A stretch of 64,000 bases of DNA from Caproiciproducens galactitolivorans (GCF_026672255.1 NZ_JAPOHA010000003.1:186001-250000), one strand, 5' to 3'. Numbered from the stretch's first letter, positions 45,831 through 54,480 are shown. A program made the numbers and translations. Notes: generated from the letters alone by a model not told the origin.

Positions 45831-46714
45831 CGGTTGCCCTCCCTTAACTCTTTATTCGTATACAGGGAAAAGAAAATAAGAAGCAAAAAGATGATCATCG
45901 AAATGGCGGAGCTGTACCCATAGTTATTTGTAACAAACGCTTTTTCATAGGTATAGGTAATAACGGTATGAATATCGGCGCCGGTTTTCGAGCCTTGCTG
46001 CTGCGTAAGCAGATAGACAATGTCGAATTGTTTGAAGGTAGTAAAGACGGTTATTACAACCGCGGGCGCGATAATCGGGCGCACCAGCGGAACGGTGATG
46101 TTCCGCAGCTTTACAAAGAACCCCGCGCCGTCGAGCGTCGCGCTTTCGTAATAGGCTTTGTCGATGCTTTGCAGCGCGCCGTCAATGATCATGATCATAA
46201 ACGGAAGCGCCAGCCAAAGGTTGACCAGCGTGCAGGAGAGAAAGGCGGATACGTTCCCGTCCAGCCATCGCACCCCGTTTAAGCCGAGCTTTCGGAGCCA
46301 CTGGTTCAGCAGCCCGTATTCGTTGTTGAACATACCCATTTTCCAAAGTAAAATAGACACATAGCCGGGCATCGCCCAAGGGAACATCAAAATCGTTTTA
46401 TAGACCTTATGCGCGCGCAGCCCCTCCGTGTTGAGCAGGACGGCAATCAGATAAGCGACCGCCATCTGAAGGACCATGTTCAGAAAGGTCCACAGCACGG
46501 TTCGGAGCAAAGCGGACAGAAAGCCCGAGTCAAACACGAAAAAGGCTTTCGCGTAGTTGTCGAATCCAATGAACCTGGGATTAAACCAGTGATAGATATT
46601 CATATTTGTGAAGGAAATATAGCCGGTATACAAAATGGGGAACACGACGATAAGCCCAATCACAATCAGCGATGGCGTCAGGTACAAATAAGGACGGAGT
46701 TTATTCTGTTTCAC
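45827..46714 (-). CDS. Maltodextrin ABC transporter permease, MalF type
   Basis: This permease of about 295 residues has six membrane segments. The EAA loop (YYESATLDGAGFFVKLRNITVPLVRP) lies near residue 200. Starts at 46774 and 46735 are in frame but lie in or next to a hairpin and lack a ribosome site. The GTG at 46714 (KQNKLRPYLYLTPSLIV) has GAGGT 5 bp upstream and the usual CUT1 start, so it is preferred. Confidence 0.88.
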   Translation of the reverse strand: MKQNKLRPYLYLTPSLIVIGLIVVFPILYTGYISFTNMNIYHWFNPRFIGFDNYAKAFFVFDSGFLSALLRTVLWTFLNMVLQMAVAYLIAVLLNTEGLRAHKVYKTILMFPWAMPGYVSILLWKMGMFNNEYGLLNQWLRKLGLNGVRWLDGNVSAFLSCTLVNLWLALPFMIMIIDGALQSIDKAYYESATLDGAGFFVKLRNITVPLVRPIIAPAVVITVFTTFKQFDIVYLLTQQQGSKTGADIHTVITYTYEKAFVTNNYGYSSAISMIIFLLLIFFSLYTNKELREGNR

Positions 46715-46745
46715 AATGTACCTCGATTCTTGCATTTTTTGAAAA

Positions 46746-46772
46746 GGGGCGATGCTGCCAGCGCATCGCCCC
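46746..46772 (-). terminator. Intercistronic hairpin between binding-protein and permease genes
   Basis: GGGGCGATGC and GCATCGCCCC form a perfect 10-bp GC-rich stem with a 7-nt loop, followed by TTTTC on the minus strand. It lies just after the binding-protein stop. Such hairpins usually cause partial termination or protect the upstream mRNA, so the binding protein is made in excess. Confidence 0.7.
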
Positions 46773-46781
46773 ACAGCGGGA

Positions 46782-48029
46782 TTACTTCATGTCTGCGATC
46801 TGTGTAAGCGCGGTTTTTTGTGCCTTTTCGGCTTCCGCTTTCGGGTCGCCGTCTTTTTTGTTCACAGCGGAAAGCATATTTTCCGTAACGGACCACATAA
46901 CGTCCATGGCCGGGACGTTCGGCATGGGAACGACCGCGTCGGCGGAGCCTTTCAGGTTCATGACGATTTCGTTGGAGGAAACGAAGGAATCCGCATACGC
47001 CTTGTTGTTTGCCGGGGCGTCATTCGTGATTTTCGACAGGGCGATTCCGGCTTCGGGCTTTGCCAGTTCCTGAAGGACGGCGGCGATCGCGTCTTTTTTG
47101 CCGCTTTCGGATGATTTCAGCACGTAGACGCCCTGAACACCCGCGTAGGGAGAAAGCGGCTTGCCCGTTGCATTCACAACCGGAAGCGGCGCGAAACCGA
47201 CGTCAATACCGGACTGCTTCGCATCGACCGCCAGATTCGGCAGATTGATCGTAGAAGCGGCTTTGCCCTCTTTGAACAGGGCCGTCATGGTGTTATAATC
47301 GCCGTCCGCCGGCTGATACTTGATAAATGGTTTATGGTATTTTAAAGAATCAACAGTACCCTGCAAATTCAGCCCCGGCTGCGCGTCCTTGTCGATAATA
47401 TAGCCGCCGAAAGCATGCATCCAGCTTACCGCGTAATATGCGGTGCTGTGCTGCTCAACAAAGCCGTATGCCCCGTTTTTTGTATTTTTCTGCGCAAATT
47501 TAAGTAAGTCGTCCGTCGTCTTGGGCGGGGTGCTCATCAGCTTTTTGTTGTACATGAACATCTGCGTTTCAAAATAGATGGGAAGCTGATACAGCGTATC
47601 CTTATATGTACCGGCCTTCAAGGTCATGGGGATGAAATCGGAGAATGCGTCCTGGGAAATAAAATCGGTTATAGGGGCAAGGATGCCCATTTCGGCATAC
47701 AATCCAGTCTTGTCATGAGCGAAAAAGAACAGATCCGGCGCGCTCTGCGGGTCGTTTCCAACGAGTTTCAGCGCGTCCGTCATTTTGTCCTTGCGCTGTA
47801 CCTTGACCTTTACGTCCGGCAGCTTGTCAAGCTGCTGCTGCAGCGCGTCGCCAATCTTCTGATCATTTTCATACCAGATCGTGAGGCTCACCGGCTCCTT
47901 TTTTTCGGCGTTGCTTGTGCTCGCGCCGGATGGGTTTGCGGAAGGGCTCGCCCCGCTGCTTTGCTGACAGCCGGTAAGGGCTCCGAGCATGAAGAGAACG
48001 GACATGAAAAATGCAAATACTTTTTTCAA
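46782..48029 (-). CDS. Maltodextrin-binding lipoprotein
   Basis: This 415-residue family-1 solute-binding protein has a lipoprotein signal (MLGALTGCQQSSG, lipidated Cys near residue 21) and a Ser/Ala linker. Binding-protein motifs include LTIWYENDQK and FKEGKAASTINLPN. It is the first gene of the minus-strand operon and delivers malto-oligosaccharides to the two permeases. The start is a TTG, with GGGAGG 8 bp upstream. Confidence 0.92.
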   Translation of the reverse strand: MKKVFAFFMSVLFMLGALTGCQQSSGASPSANPSGASTSNAEKKEPVSLTIWYENDQKIGDALQQQLDKLPDVKVKVQRKDKMTDALKLVGNDPQSAPDLFFFAHDKTGLYAEMGILAPITDFISQDAFSDFIPMTLKAGTYKDTLYQLPIYFETQMFMYNKKLMSTPPKTTDDLLKFAQKNTKNGAYGFVEQHSTAYYAVSWMHAFGGYIIDKDAQPGLNLQGTVDSLKYHKPFIKYQPADGDYNTMTALFKEGKAASTINLPNLAVDAKQSGIDVGFAPLPVVNATGKPLSPYAGVQGVYVLKSSESGKKDAIAAVLQELAKPEAGIALSKITNDAPANNKAYADSFVSSNEIVMNLKGSADAVVPMPNVPAMDVMWSVTENMLSAVNKKDGDPKAEAEKAQKTALTQIADMK

Positions 48030-48058
48030 AAGAAAAACCTCCCATATGTAAATTTTAA

Positions 48059-48148
48059 TAATGAAACCGTTATAATATAATATTAAATTATTTTAATCTT
48101 TATTTCCTATTTCAGCTCTATTATATGTAGTTATTATTAAATAGTCAA
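48059..48148 (-). promoter_or_regulatory. Promoter and operator of the maltodextrin operon
   Basis: On the minus strand TTGACT (48143-48148) and TATAAT (48120-48125) are 17 bp apart. Downstream of the start, at 48061-48080, lies ATGAAACCGTTATAATATAA (plus-strand reading). It matches the element upstream of the lacI-type gene at 18 of 20 positions. A repressor bound there would block elongation. Confidence 0.75.
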
Positions 48149-48168
48149 TGATTTTATGTGGATAACTA

Positions 48169-48199
48169 TTGATTTTTTTATGAAACCGGTGTAATATAA
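48169..48199 (+). promoter_or_regulatory. Promoter and operator of the lacI-type regulator gene
   Basis: TTGATT (48169-48174) and TAATAT (48192-48197) are 17 bp apart. The second copy of the 20-bp element, ATGAAACCGGTGTAATATAA (48180-48199), overlaps the spacer and -10 box. The regulator therefore probably represses itself. Confidence 0.72.
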
Positions 48200-48232
48200 G
48201 GCAGATGATTTAGAAAATTTGAGGTGTATGCA

Positions 48233-49267
48233 ATGGCTGTCAGCATCCGTGACGTCGCACGGGAAGCGGGTGTTTCCGTTTCCACGGTTTCCAAAGTATT
48301 GAATAATTCCCCGCTTATTTCGGAGGCAACGACCCGGAAAGTGCAGGACGCTATGGAGCGCCTGCACTACCATCCGAACATGCGCGCCAAAAATTTTGCC
48401 CGGCAGAAGACTTGCAGCATTACCTTTGTTGCCAGAGCAGAAAGAAATGCCGCATTTAACAACCCGCATCTGTTTGAAATTATGTGCGGCGTGGAAAACG
48501 CGCTGAGCAACAAGGGATACAGCCTGACCTTTATTAACCTTGCAAAGGAACAGGACGAAGCCCGTCTGGTCGAGTCGCTGATTGAACAAAAAAATACGGA
48601 CGGAATCGTGCTTCACGTTTCCGCCGTTTCTAAAAAAATTCCCCGGCTCCTTGCCGACGGCAATTTTCCGCACATCGTTATCGGCAAACCGGACTTTGAA
48701 AGCGAGCTGTGCTGGATTGATACGAATAACAACCTCTCCGGGTCAATCGCCGCAAAGCATCTGTTTCATGTGGGCTGCCGCCGCATCGCGTATATCGGCG
48801 GCGGGGAAGATGACCGGATTTCCCTGCATCGCCTTCAGGGCGCGCAAAAAGCCGCGGAAGAATTCGGCTCGGCGATTTTGCCGGAAAATATCCGGCAGGG
48901 GGTGCTAACGATCGAGGATGCTCAAACCGTTGCAAAGCAGCTTATCCGGGAAAACCGCCCGGAGGCGATTATCTGCGCCAATAACACGGTTGCGCTGGGG
49001 ACCGTTCGGGCCATTCACGAGCAGGCGCTGGCGATTCCGGACGATATTGCCGTAATTTCGTTTGATGATTATCCGTATTCGCGGATCATGGAACCTGCAT
49101 TGACGGTCGTTAATATTGATGTTTACGATATGGGGATGCAGGCCGGCATCATGCTCCTGCGGAAATTGAAAAATCCTTCTTTACAGGTACAGTCTTATAC
49201 CACTCTGCCCGTACTGATTGTACGCGGTTCCACGGTGAAAAGTACAAAATCGGAGCTTGAAAGTTAA
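48233..49267 (+). CDS. LacI-family repressor of maltodextrin genes
   Basis: This 344-residue regulator has a LacI helix-turn-helix (SIRDVAREAGVSVSTVSKVLNN at residues 4-25), then a periplasmic-binding-like sensor domain with FDDYPYSRIMEPALTVVNID near the end. It is divergent from the maltodextrin operon, with operator copies at both promoters. A GTG at 48224 is in frame; the ATG at 48233 with GAGGTG is preferred. Its stop codon overlaps the stop of the convergent gerAB gene by 4 bp. Confidence 0.9.
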   Translation: MAVSIRDVAREAGVSVSTVSKVLNNSPLISEATTRKVQDAMERLHYHPNMRAKNFARQKTCSITFVARAERNAAFNNPHLFEIMCGVENALSNKGYSLTFINLAKEQDEARLVESLIEQKNTDGIVLHVSAVSKKIPRLLADGNFPHIVIGKPDFESELCWIDTNNNLSGSIAAKHLFHVGCRRIAYIGGGEDDRISLHRLQGAQKAAEEFGSAILPENIRQGVLTIEDAQTVAKQLIRENRPEAIICANNTVALGTVRAIHEQALAIPDDIAVISFDDYPYSRIMEPALTVVNIDVYDMGMQAGIMLLRKLKNPSLQVQSYTTLPVLIVRGSTVKSTKSELES

Positions 49268-50073
49268 GTGTGCCGGTTCGGGGATATTCCCGCCGGAGGA
49301 GCCTTCCGTTTGCTCTGCCGACTAGGGCGTTTTGCTGTCGGAGGACTCTTTTTTAAGTGCACCGGTTGGGTCATGTTCTTGCCGGAAGAGCTTCCCGCCT
49401 GCTTTGGCGATTGGGGTGTTTTGCCGTCGGAAGAATCTTTCTTTAAGTGGGCCGGTTCGGACATATTCTTGCCGGAGGAGTTTCCCGTTTGCTCTGCAGA
49501 TTGGGACGTTTTGCCGTCGGAAGAATCTTTTTTTAAGTGCGTCGGTTGGGTTATATTCTCGCCGGAAGAGCTTTCAGTTTGCTCTGCCGGTCGGGACGTT
49601 TTGCCGTCGGAAGAATCTTTTTTTAAGTGCTCCGGTTCGGGCAAATTCTCGCCGGAGGAACTTTCCGTTTGCTCTGCCGATTGAGGCGTTTTGCCGTCGG
49701 AAGAATCTTTCTTTAAGTGCGCCGGTTGGGGCAAATTCTCGCCGGAAGAACTTCCCGTCTGGTTTGCCGATTGGGACGTTGTGCCGTTGGAGGATTCTTT
49801 CTTTAAATGCGCCGGTTGGGGCATATTCTCACCGGAGGAATTTCCCGTTTGCTTTGCCGGTTGGGGCGTTTTGTTGTCGGAAGAGTCTTTCTTTAAGTGC
49901 TCTGGTTCAGGCATATTCTTGCCGGAGGAGTTTCCCATTTGCTTTGCCGGTTGGGGCGTATTACCGTCGGAGGAGTCTTTCTTTAAGTGCGCTGGTTTGG
50001 GCATCTTCTCACCGGAGGAGCTTTCCATTTGGTTTTTCGGCTGGGACGTTTTACTGTCGGAAGGTTTTCCCGC
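49264..50073 (-). repeat. Nine tandem 90-bp repeats in the gerAB 3' end
   Basis: The landmark TTAAGTG (TTAAATG in one copy) recurs on the plus strand at 49264, 49353, 49443, 49533, 49623, 49713, 49803, 49893 and 49983. The steps are 90 bp except the first, which is 89. Because 90 is a multiple of three, each unit adds 30 residues. The copies differ by scattered substitutions, so the array is not brand new. Further, more degenerate 45-48-bp units extend to about 50330. Confidence 0.92.
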
Positions 50074-51450
50074 TTGATCGGCTTGTTCAGGCATTTTGCT
50101 ATCGGATGCGTTTTCCATCTGATTCACCTGCTCAAGCAATTGATTAACGGACGGACTATCCGTTTGCTTCTCCTGCTGAGGTGTTTCGTTACTGGAAGAG
50201 CTTTTCGATTGATCGGCTTGTTCAGGCATATTGTTCAAGCTTCCTTCCTGATTTGCCTGCTGGGCCGTATTGTTGGACGAGTTTTCCGTTTGATTTGTCT
50301 GCTGAGGCATTTTATTATTGGAGGGACTATTGATTGGGCAAGCGAATTGGGGTGCTTTATCAGCGCCGCGCTTTTTCGATGCCCTCGTCTGGATTTCCGC
50401 CCCGATCAGAATGATAATGGGGAAGATTACTTCCAAGGGAAAAACATAATACGGAAAAATGCTGAGAAATCGGAACAGCTCCTGCACATTCGACTGTGTC
50501 ATCACGGAAAAGGTGATTGTAATCAGCTCTAAAGGAATCACCAGCGGTTTGTAATCCGTGAGATTCATAATTTTGGCCAAACCGGCGGAAGCGGTGTACA
50601 GACAAACGCAGATTTTAACGAACCCTGCCAGCAGCAGGTTGAGGCCGATGATTACTTCAAACCGGGTAAAAAACTCTCCGACGGAAAGTAGGCTCGCAGC
50701 CTGATAAGAGGGAAAGGAAAACATGGAAACGCAAGGAAATCCCAGAATTGCGAGATTTCGGATATTTACGATGATAATCAATAGGAGGAAAAGAACAGAA
50801 CCTTCTAGCAGGACTTTGTTCGGCTTTGCATTTGGTTTTAAAAATGCAAAAAATGGAAGGCAAAGCACAACTTCGCCGAGCGGCAGAAGACAAAAGGTAA
50901 CCGATCCTCCGAGCACTGTTTTTAAATCCGTGCCCAGAATGGGTTTTAAGTTATTAAAATTCATTTCCTTGAGTCCAATAATAAATGAAAAGAGAATGGT
51001 TATAAGAAGCACCAACCAGGCGACTCTCGATACTCTGGAAATATTCTCCGCACCGTGTTGAACAGATAGAATCGAAACAAGTGAGATGAGTGCGACCGTT
51101 GCAATTTCCGGTGTTTCCGGCATGTTTAACATACGGATAAACGAAGAAAAAATATACATCAGAATCGCAGCGATATGAATCGCAAAAAAAACATACAGAA
51201 AACAAAAAATCTTTCCGATTATTTTGCCGAATATCTTAATTAACACATCAAAAAAGATTTCATCGGGATAAAGGCTCAGAATCCGGGCTAAGACCCAGTA
51301 GAGAGGGAGAATCATTACGCCTGCAATCAGCATGGAGATCCAGTAATCCTGCTTGACGGATGAACTGCCACTGGTTATTACCATACTTCCGCACCAAAAT
51401 ACAATCAGAAGGCACCGAAGATACTTTTCTGTAATGCTTTGTTTTGTCAT
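49264..51450 (-). CDS. GerAB-type germinant receptor permease with long repetitive tail
   Basis: This is a 728-residue protein. Residues 1 to about 360 form a standard GerAB/APC-fold spore germination permease with about ten membrane segments, matching the usual full length. After it comes a hydrophilic Ser/Gln/Lys/Asn/Pro-rich tail of about 365 residues. First come irregular 15-16-residue units (MPQQTNQTENSS type), then nine 30-residue units built on the pattern HLKKDSSDGKTPQSAEQTES. The last unit is out of frame after a 1-base loss. It is the last gene of the ger operon. I know of no such tail in characterised GerAB proteins. Confidence 0.88.
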   Translation of the reverse strand: MTKQSITEKYLRCLLIVFWCGSMVITSGSSSVKQDYWISMLIAGVMILPLYWVLARILSLYPDEIFFDVLIKIFGKIIGKIFCFLYVFFAIHIAAILMYIFSSFIRMLNMPETPEIATVALISLVSILSVQHGAENISRVSRVAWLVLLITILFSFIIGLKEMNFNNLKPILGTDLKTVLGGSVTFCLLPLGEVVLCLPFFAFLKPNAKPNKVLLEGSVLFLLLIIIVNIRNLAILGFPCVSMFSFPSYQAASLLSVGEFFTRFEVIIGLNLLLAGFVKICVCLYTASAGLAKIMNLTDYKPLVIPLELITITFSVMTQSNVQELFRFLSIFPYYVFPLEVIFPIIILIGAEIQTRASKKRGADKAPQFACPINSPSNNKMPQQTNQTENSSNNTAQQANQEGSLNNMPEQADQSKSSSSNETPQQEKQTDSPSVNQLLEQVNQMENASDSKMPEQADQAGKPSDSKTSQPKNQMESSSGEKMPKPAHLKKDSSDGNTPQPAKQMGNSSGKNMPEPEHLKKDSSDNKTPQPAKQTGNSSGENMPQPAHLKKESSNGTTSQSANQTGSSSGENLPQPAHLKKDSSDGKTPQSAEQTESSSGENLPEPEHLKKDSSDGKTSRPAEQTESSSGENITQPTHLKKDSSDGKTSQSAEQTGNSSGKNMSEPAHLKKDSSDGKTPQSPKQAGSSSGKNMTQPVHLKKSPPTAKRPSRQSKRKAPPAGISPNRHT

Positions 51451-51459
51451 AGTGATACC

Positions 51460-51681
51460 TCATGATTTTATATGAAAAATAGAGCCAATAAAGTCTATAA
51501 TAACCTGGTTCGGATTCATCTGATTTGAACCGAAGGAGTACATTACATCGAATGTAAATGTCAGAATATAGACGGGAATTGAAAAAAACAGAACTTTCTT
51601 TTCTTTCTTTTTAAAGGCGGGAATCAAATCAAAGCAAATCATAATTGCATATAAAATGATAAAAATAAGAAATGAATTCAT
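51460..51681 (-). CDS. Small membrane protein of the ger operon
   Basis: This is a 73-residue protein with two hydrophobic segments (LIFIILYAIMICFDLI and LFFSIPVYILTFTFDVMYSF) joined by a Lys-rich loop (FKKKEKK). Its ATG follows the gerAC stop directly (TAAATG), and it ends 9 bp before gerAB. Small two-helix proteins occur in some germinant receptor operons (GerD/GerW-unrelated, sometimes called D subunits). I infer a similar accessory role. Confidence 0.65.
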   Translation of the reverse strand: MNSFLIFIILYAIMICFDLIPAFKKKEKKVLFFSIPVYILTFTFDVMYSFGSNQMNPNQVIIDFIGSIFHIKS

Positions 51682-52818
51682 TTAACCACCAACTTTGACT
51701 TTTTGTTTTATAACTTCGGTATTCTCAATTTTTACCTTTACATTTACGATGCATTTCAGCTTGCGAAAATCATCTTTCCATTTCAGCTTTTCCTGTTTCC
51801 AAAACTCCGGATTGTTTTGATAATATAGGCTTCCGAATCCAAAAATGTCGCTGTCTGTTTGACTTTGAACGGTTTTGATCAAATCGGTGACGTTGTTTTT
51901 CAGGGTATCTTCCGCATTCTTTTGGACTTCTTTAATTCCGTTGGAAGAGTCATGATCGGTTAAAGCCTCATCTTCGGACAGTATGGCACGCGTTTTGATC
52001 TCAATTTCCATCGAAGGTTGATTACTCTCAACTTTTGGGGTTAATTTTGTAGAGCTGTCTATTATTTCAAGGGTGACTTTTCCGGTATCGGTATTAACGA
52101 TTAGAAGACCTCCATGATTTTGATTTTTGATGAGCAGCAGATATTTGGTTTCTTCACCGTCCAGATAACCAATTAGTTTATCTCCTTTAAAAACAGCGCT
52201 GCCATCCAGAGCCAATGTAGTGGAAGTAGGAAGCTTATCGATCTTAATAGTGGGAAGAACCAGTGCGGTTCCATTGTCGGAAAGCATGTTAATAGCCTGG
52301 TATAATTCTACATTGGGAGACTTCCCCAAACTTGTAACGTTGCGCTGCAGCGTTTTCCAGATCTCCAGGGAGATCAGCTCATCCGTTACCGGTTTTTGCT
52401 GCAAAATTTCATTGGCTGTTTTTTCTTTTGAAACAATTAAATTTACATTTATGCGGGGCTCATGGTCACGGATAAACCAGTCCATTAGGGGAGCGATCCC
52501 CTGAGAAGCCGAGTCCTGGCTGATGATGATCACTTTACACTCACTGAAGTTTAATTTTTTTTCTGCTTTGTTGGCTATATTCCGGACGCAGTCATAAATG
52601 GTATTTCCGTCGGACTCAACAAGCTTGGACCCTATTTTATCGCCGGTTAAATCAATAAATTCGAAGGTAAGATGGTAAGGACACCCTTTTATTCCTTTAT
52701 CAATGGCGACTCCGGTCACAAGAGACATATCTTCCAGCTCATGGTAATTCCAGCAGCCGCTTAAAAACATCATATTCATAACCAGAATGAGGATACAAAA
52801 ACGTTTTGCTGTTTTCAT
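51682..52818 (-). CDS. Ger(x)C-family germinant receptor lipoprotein (GerAC type)
   Basis: This 378-residue protein has a lipoprotein signal (MNMMFLSGCWNYHELEDMSLVTGVAIDKG, with Cys near residue 22). CWN/D-x-x-E-L-E at the mature N-terminus is the hallmark of the family. The Spore_GerAC C-terminal domain includes NVKVKIENTEVIK. It is the C subunit of the germinant receptor on the outer face of the spore inner membrane. Its start overlaps gerAA by 4 bp. Confidence 0.93.
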   Translation of the reverse strand: MKTAKRFCILILVMNMMFLSGCWNYHELEDMSLVTGVAIDKGIKGCPYHLTFEFIDLTGDKIGSKLVESDGNTIYDCVRNIANKAEKKLNFSECKVIIISQDSASQGIAPLMDWFIRDHEPRINVNLIVSKEKTANEILQQKPVTDELISLEIWKTLQRNVTSLGKSPNVELYQAINMLSDNGTALVLPTIKIDKLPTSTTLALDGSAVFKGDKLIGYLDGEETKYLLLIKNQNHGGLLIVNTDTGKVTLEIIDSSTKLTPKVESNQPSMEIEIKTRAILSEDEALTDHDSSNGIKEVQKNAEDTLKNNVTDLIKTVQSQTDSDIFGFGSLYYQNNPEFWKQEKLKWKDDFRKLKCIVNVKVKIENTEVIKQKVKVGG

Positions 52819-54317
52819 TTAGTGCTCCTTGTCGATTCCTGCCTTGTAGCATTTTGGGAAAGATACTTCGGCCGCTTTTTCATGAACCACCAGGGGGCTC
52901 TGATCATAATGTCTTTTTTATCCTGAAGCGAGGTTGTATAGGTACTGTTCATAATTGATACGCCGAAGGAACTCATGCCGTAAAGATGGATCATTAATGC
53001 AAGCGCGCCAAACATGTAACCGTACAAACCGAAAAAAGAGGCCATCGCAAGGAACAGAAAACGAAGAAGAATGGTTGCGCCTTTTACGCGCGGGAGCATA
53101 ACGCCGCAGATTCCGGTGACTGCAACGATAATAATCATAGGCGCGCTGACGATTTTAGCGGAGACGGCGGCCTGCCCCATTACCAATGCGCCCACAATGC
53201 TGAGCGCCTGTCCCATTGAACCCGGCATTCTCGCGCCGGATTCGCGCAGCATTTCAAAAACGATCAGCATCATGATCATTTCGATCGCCGTAGGAAACGG
53301 CACGCCCTGCCGGGCTTTCGAAATACTTATTGTTAAAGCAAGAGGAAGCATTTCCTGATGGAACGTTGTGAGGGCGACATAAATTGCAGGGACACTTGTG
53401 GAAAATAGAAAGGCGATATAACGCAGGATACGGTTTATCGAAGCAAAATAATAGTTCAGATAATAATCCTCGTCACTTTGAAAGTTTTCTGTAAACAGAT
53501 AAGGAACAGTAATCACGTTGGGGGAACCGTCAAGAAAAAGGGCGACCCTGCCTTCCAGCAGCTTTCCCGCAACAGCGTCCGGCTTTTCAGAAATACCGAT
53601 TGTCTTAAAGGGGGAGTACGGCGAATCCTTTATGAATTCACTGACGTAATTCGCGTCCAAAGTGCTGTCGATCGAAAACGTATGGATCCTTTTTTTTAGT
53701 TCTTCCAGCACGCCTTTATTTACAATGGAGTCCAAATAGCAGATGCAGGCCTTGGTATTGGTTCTTGTACCGAATGTTTCGAATTCTATTTTCAGGTCGG
53801 ATGTACGGATTCTGCGCCGGACCATTGAAAGATTGGTCATGATCGATTCCGTAAAACCTTCGCGCGGGCCGCGCAGGACTTTTTCATTTTCCGGCTCGGA
53901 GACAGAACGGGTTGTCCAGCCCTTTGTATTCAGTATTAATGCCTCATCATAGCCGTCCATCAGCAAAATGGTATCGCCGTAAACAATTGCCTGAATGAGT
54001 TCTTCGTGCTCGGAAGTCCGCTCCACACTGTCGGACAGCATTACCTGATTCTGGATTACGTCAAGGGTAACGGATTCTTTACTCTCCGGGTGAAATTCCA
54101 ATAAGGGCCGGATAACGTCTTCGTTTACTAACTTGTTATTTACCATGCCGTCTATATAAATAATACAGCACTCGCCGACGGCGGGGTTTTTCAGCTTTCG
54201 TAAAACCAGCGTTTCATCGTTTTCAAATTCCTTTTGTATTTGCTCGATATTTTCCTGAATCTTTTTTGTGAACTTAATTTGTTCCTTTGCTTCGTTTGTG
54301 TTCTCGTTGTTTGCCAT
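52815..54317 (-). CDS. GerA-family germinant receptor protein (GerAA type)
   Basis: This 500-residue protein has an N-terminal soluble region (about 1-290) and a membrane domain with four to six helices (FSTSVPAIYVALTTFHQEMLP, then AIEMIMMLIVFEMLRESGARMP). This is the Spore_GerA layout. LLEGRVALFLDGSPNVITVPYLFTENFQ near residue 250 is strongly conserved in the family. With the B and C subunits it forms the receptor that detects nutrients and starts germination. It is the first gene of the operon. Transcription in the forespore is expected, but I could not find a convincing sigma-G promoter. Confidence 0.94.
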   Translation of the reverse strand: MANNENTNEAKEQIKFTKKIQENIEQIQKEFENDETLVLRKLKNPAVGECCIIYIDGMVNNKLVNEDVIRPLLEFHPESKESVTLDVIQNQVMLSDSVERTSEHEELIQAIVYGDTILLMDGYDEALILNTKGWTTRSVSEPENEKVLRGPREGFTESIMTNLSMVRRRIRTSDLKIEFETFGTRTNTKACICYLDSIVNKGVLEELKKRIHTFSIDSTLDANYVSEFIKDSPYSPFKTIGISEKPDAVAGKLLEGRVALFLDGSPNVITVPYLFTENFQSDEDYYLNYYFASINRILRYIAFLFSTSVPAIYVALTTFHQEMLPLALTISISKARQGVPFPTAIEMIMMLIVFEMLRESGARMPGSMGQALSIVGALVMGQAAVSAKIVSAPMIIIVAVTGICGVMLPRVKGATILLRFLFLAMASFFGLYGYMFGALALMIHLYGMSSFGVSIMNSTYTTSLQDKKDIMIRAPWWFMKKRPKYLSQNATRQESTRSTK

Positions 54318-54480
54318 GATTTCACCTTCTGAACGATAAGTTTTTACATCTGTTAATATTTGACACGATGCTAAAATTATGCGTATACATGAGGAAAATT
54401 AAGGACGCAAAACGGATTGCCTCCACGACCATCCGCTTAGACTTGCCCGTATATTTCCTATCAATTTTCCCTTTCATCAT

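Noticed and set aside
49264-50073. 90-bp tandem repeats considered as a CRISPR array
   Set aside because: There are no unique spacers between short identical repeats. The whole unit is repeated with scattered changes and is in frame with the GerAB protein. No cas genes are present.
49268-50147. Long plus-strand open frames opposite the gerAB repeats (49268-49684, 49332-50147, 49691-50077)
   Set aside because: They are by-products of a 90-bp repeat, which keeps every frame open once one unit lacks stops. They have no ribosome sites and biased, Phe/Cys/Arg-rich composition.
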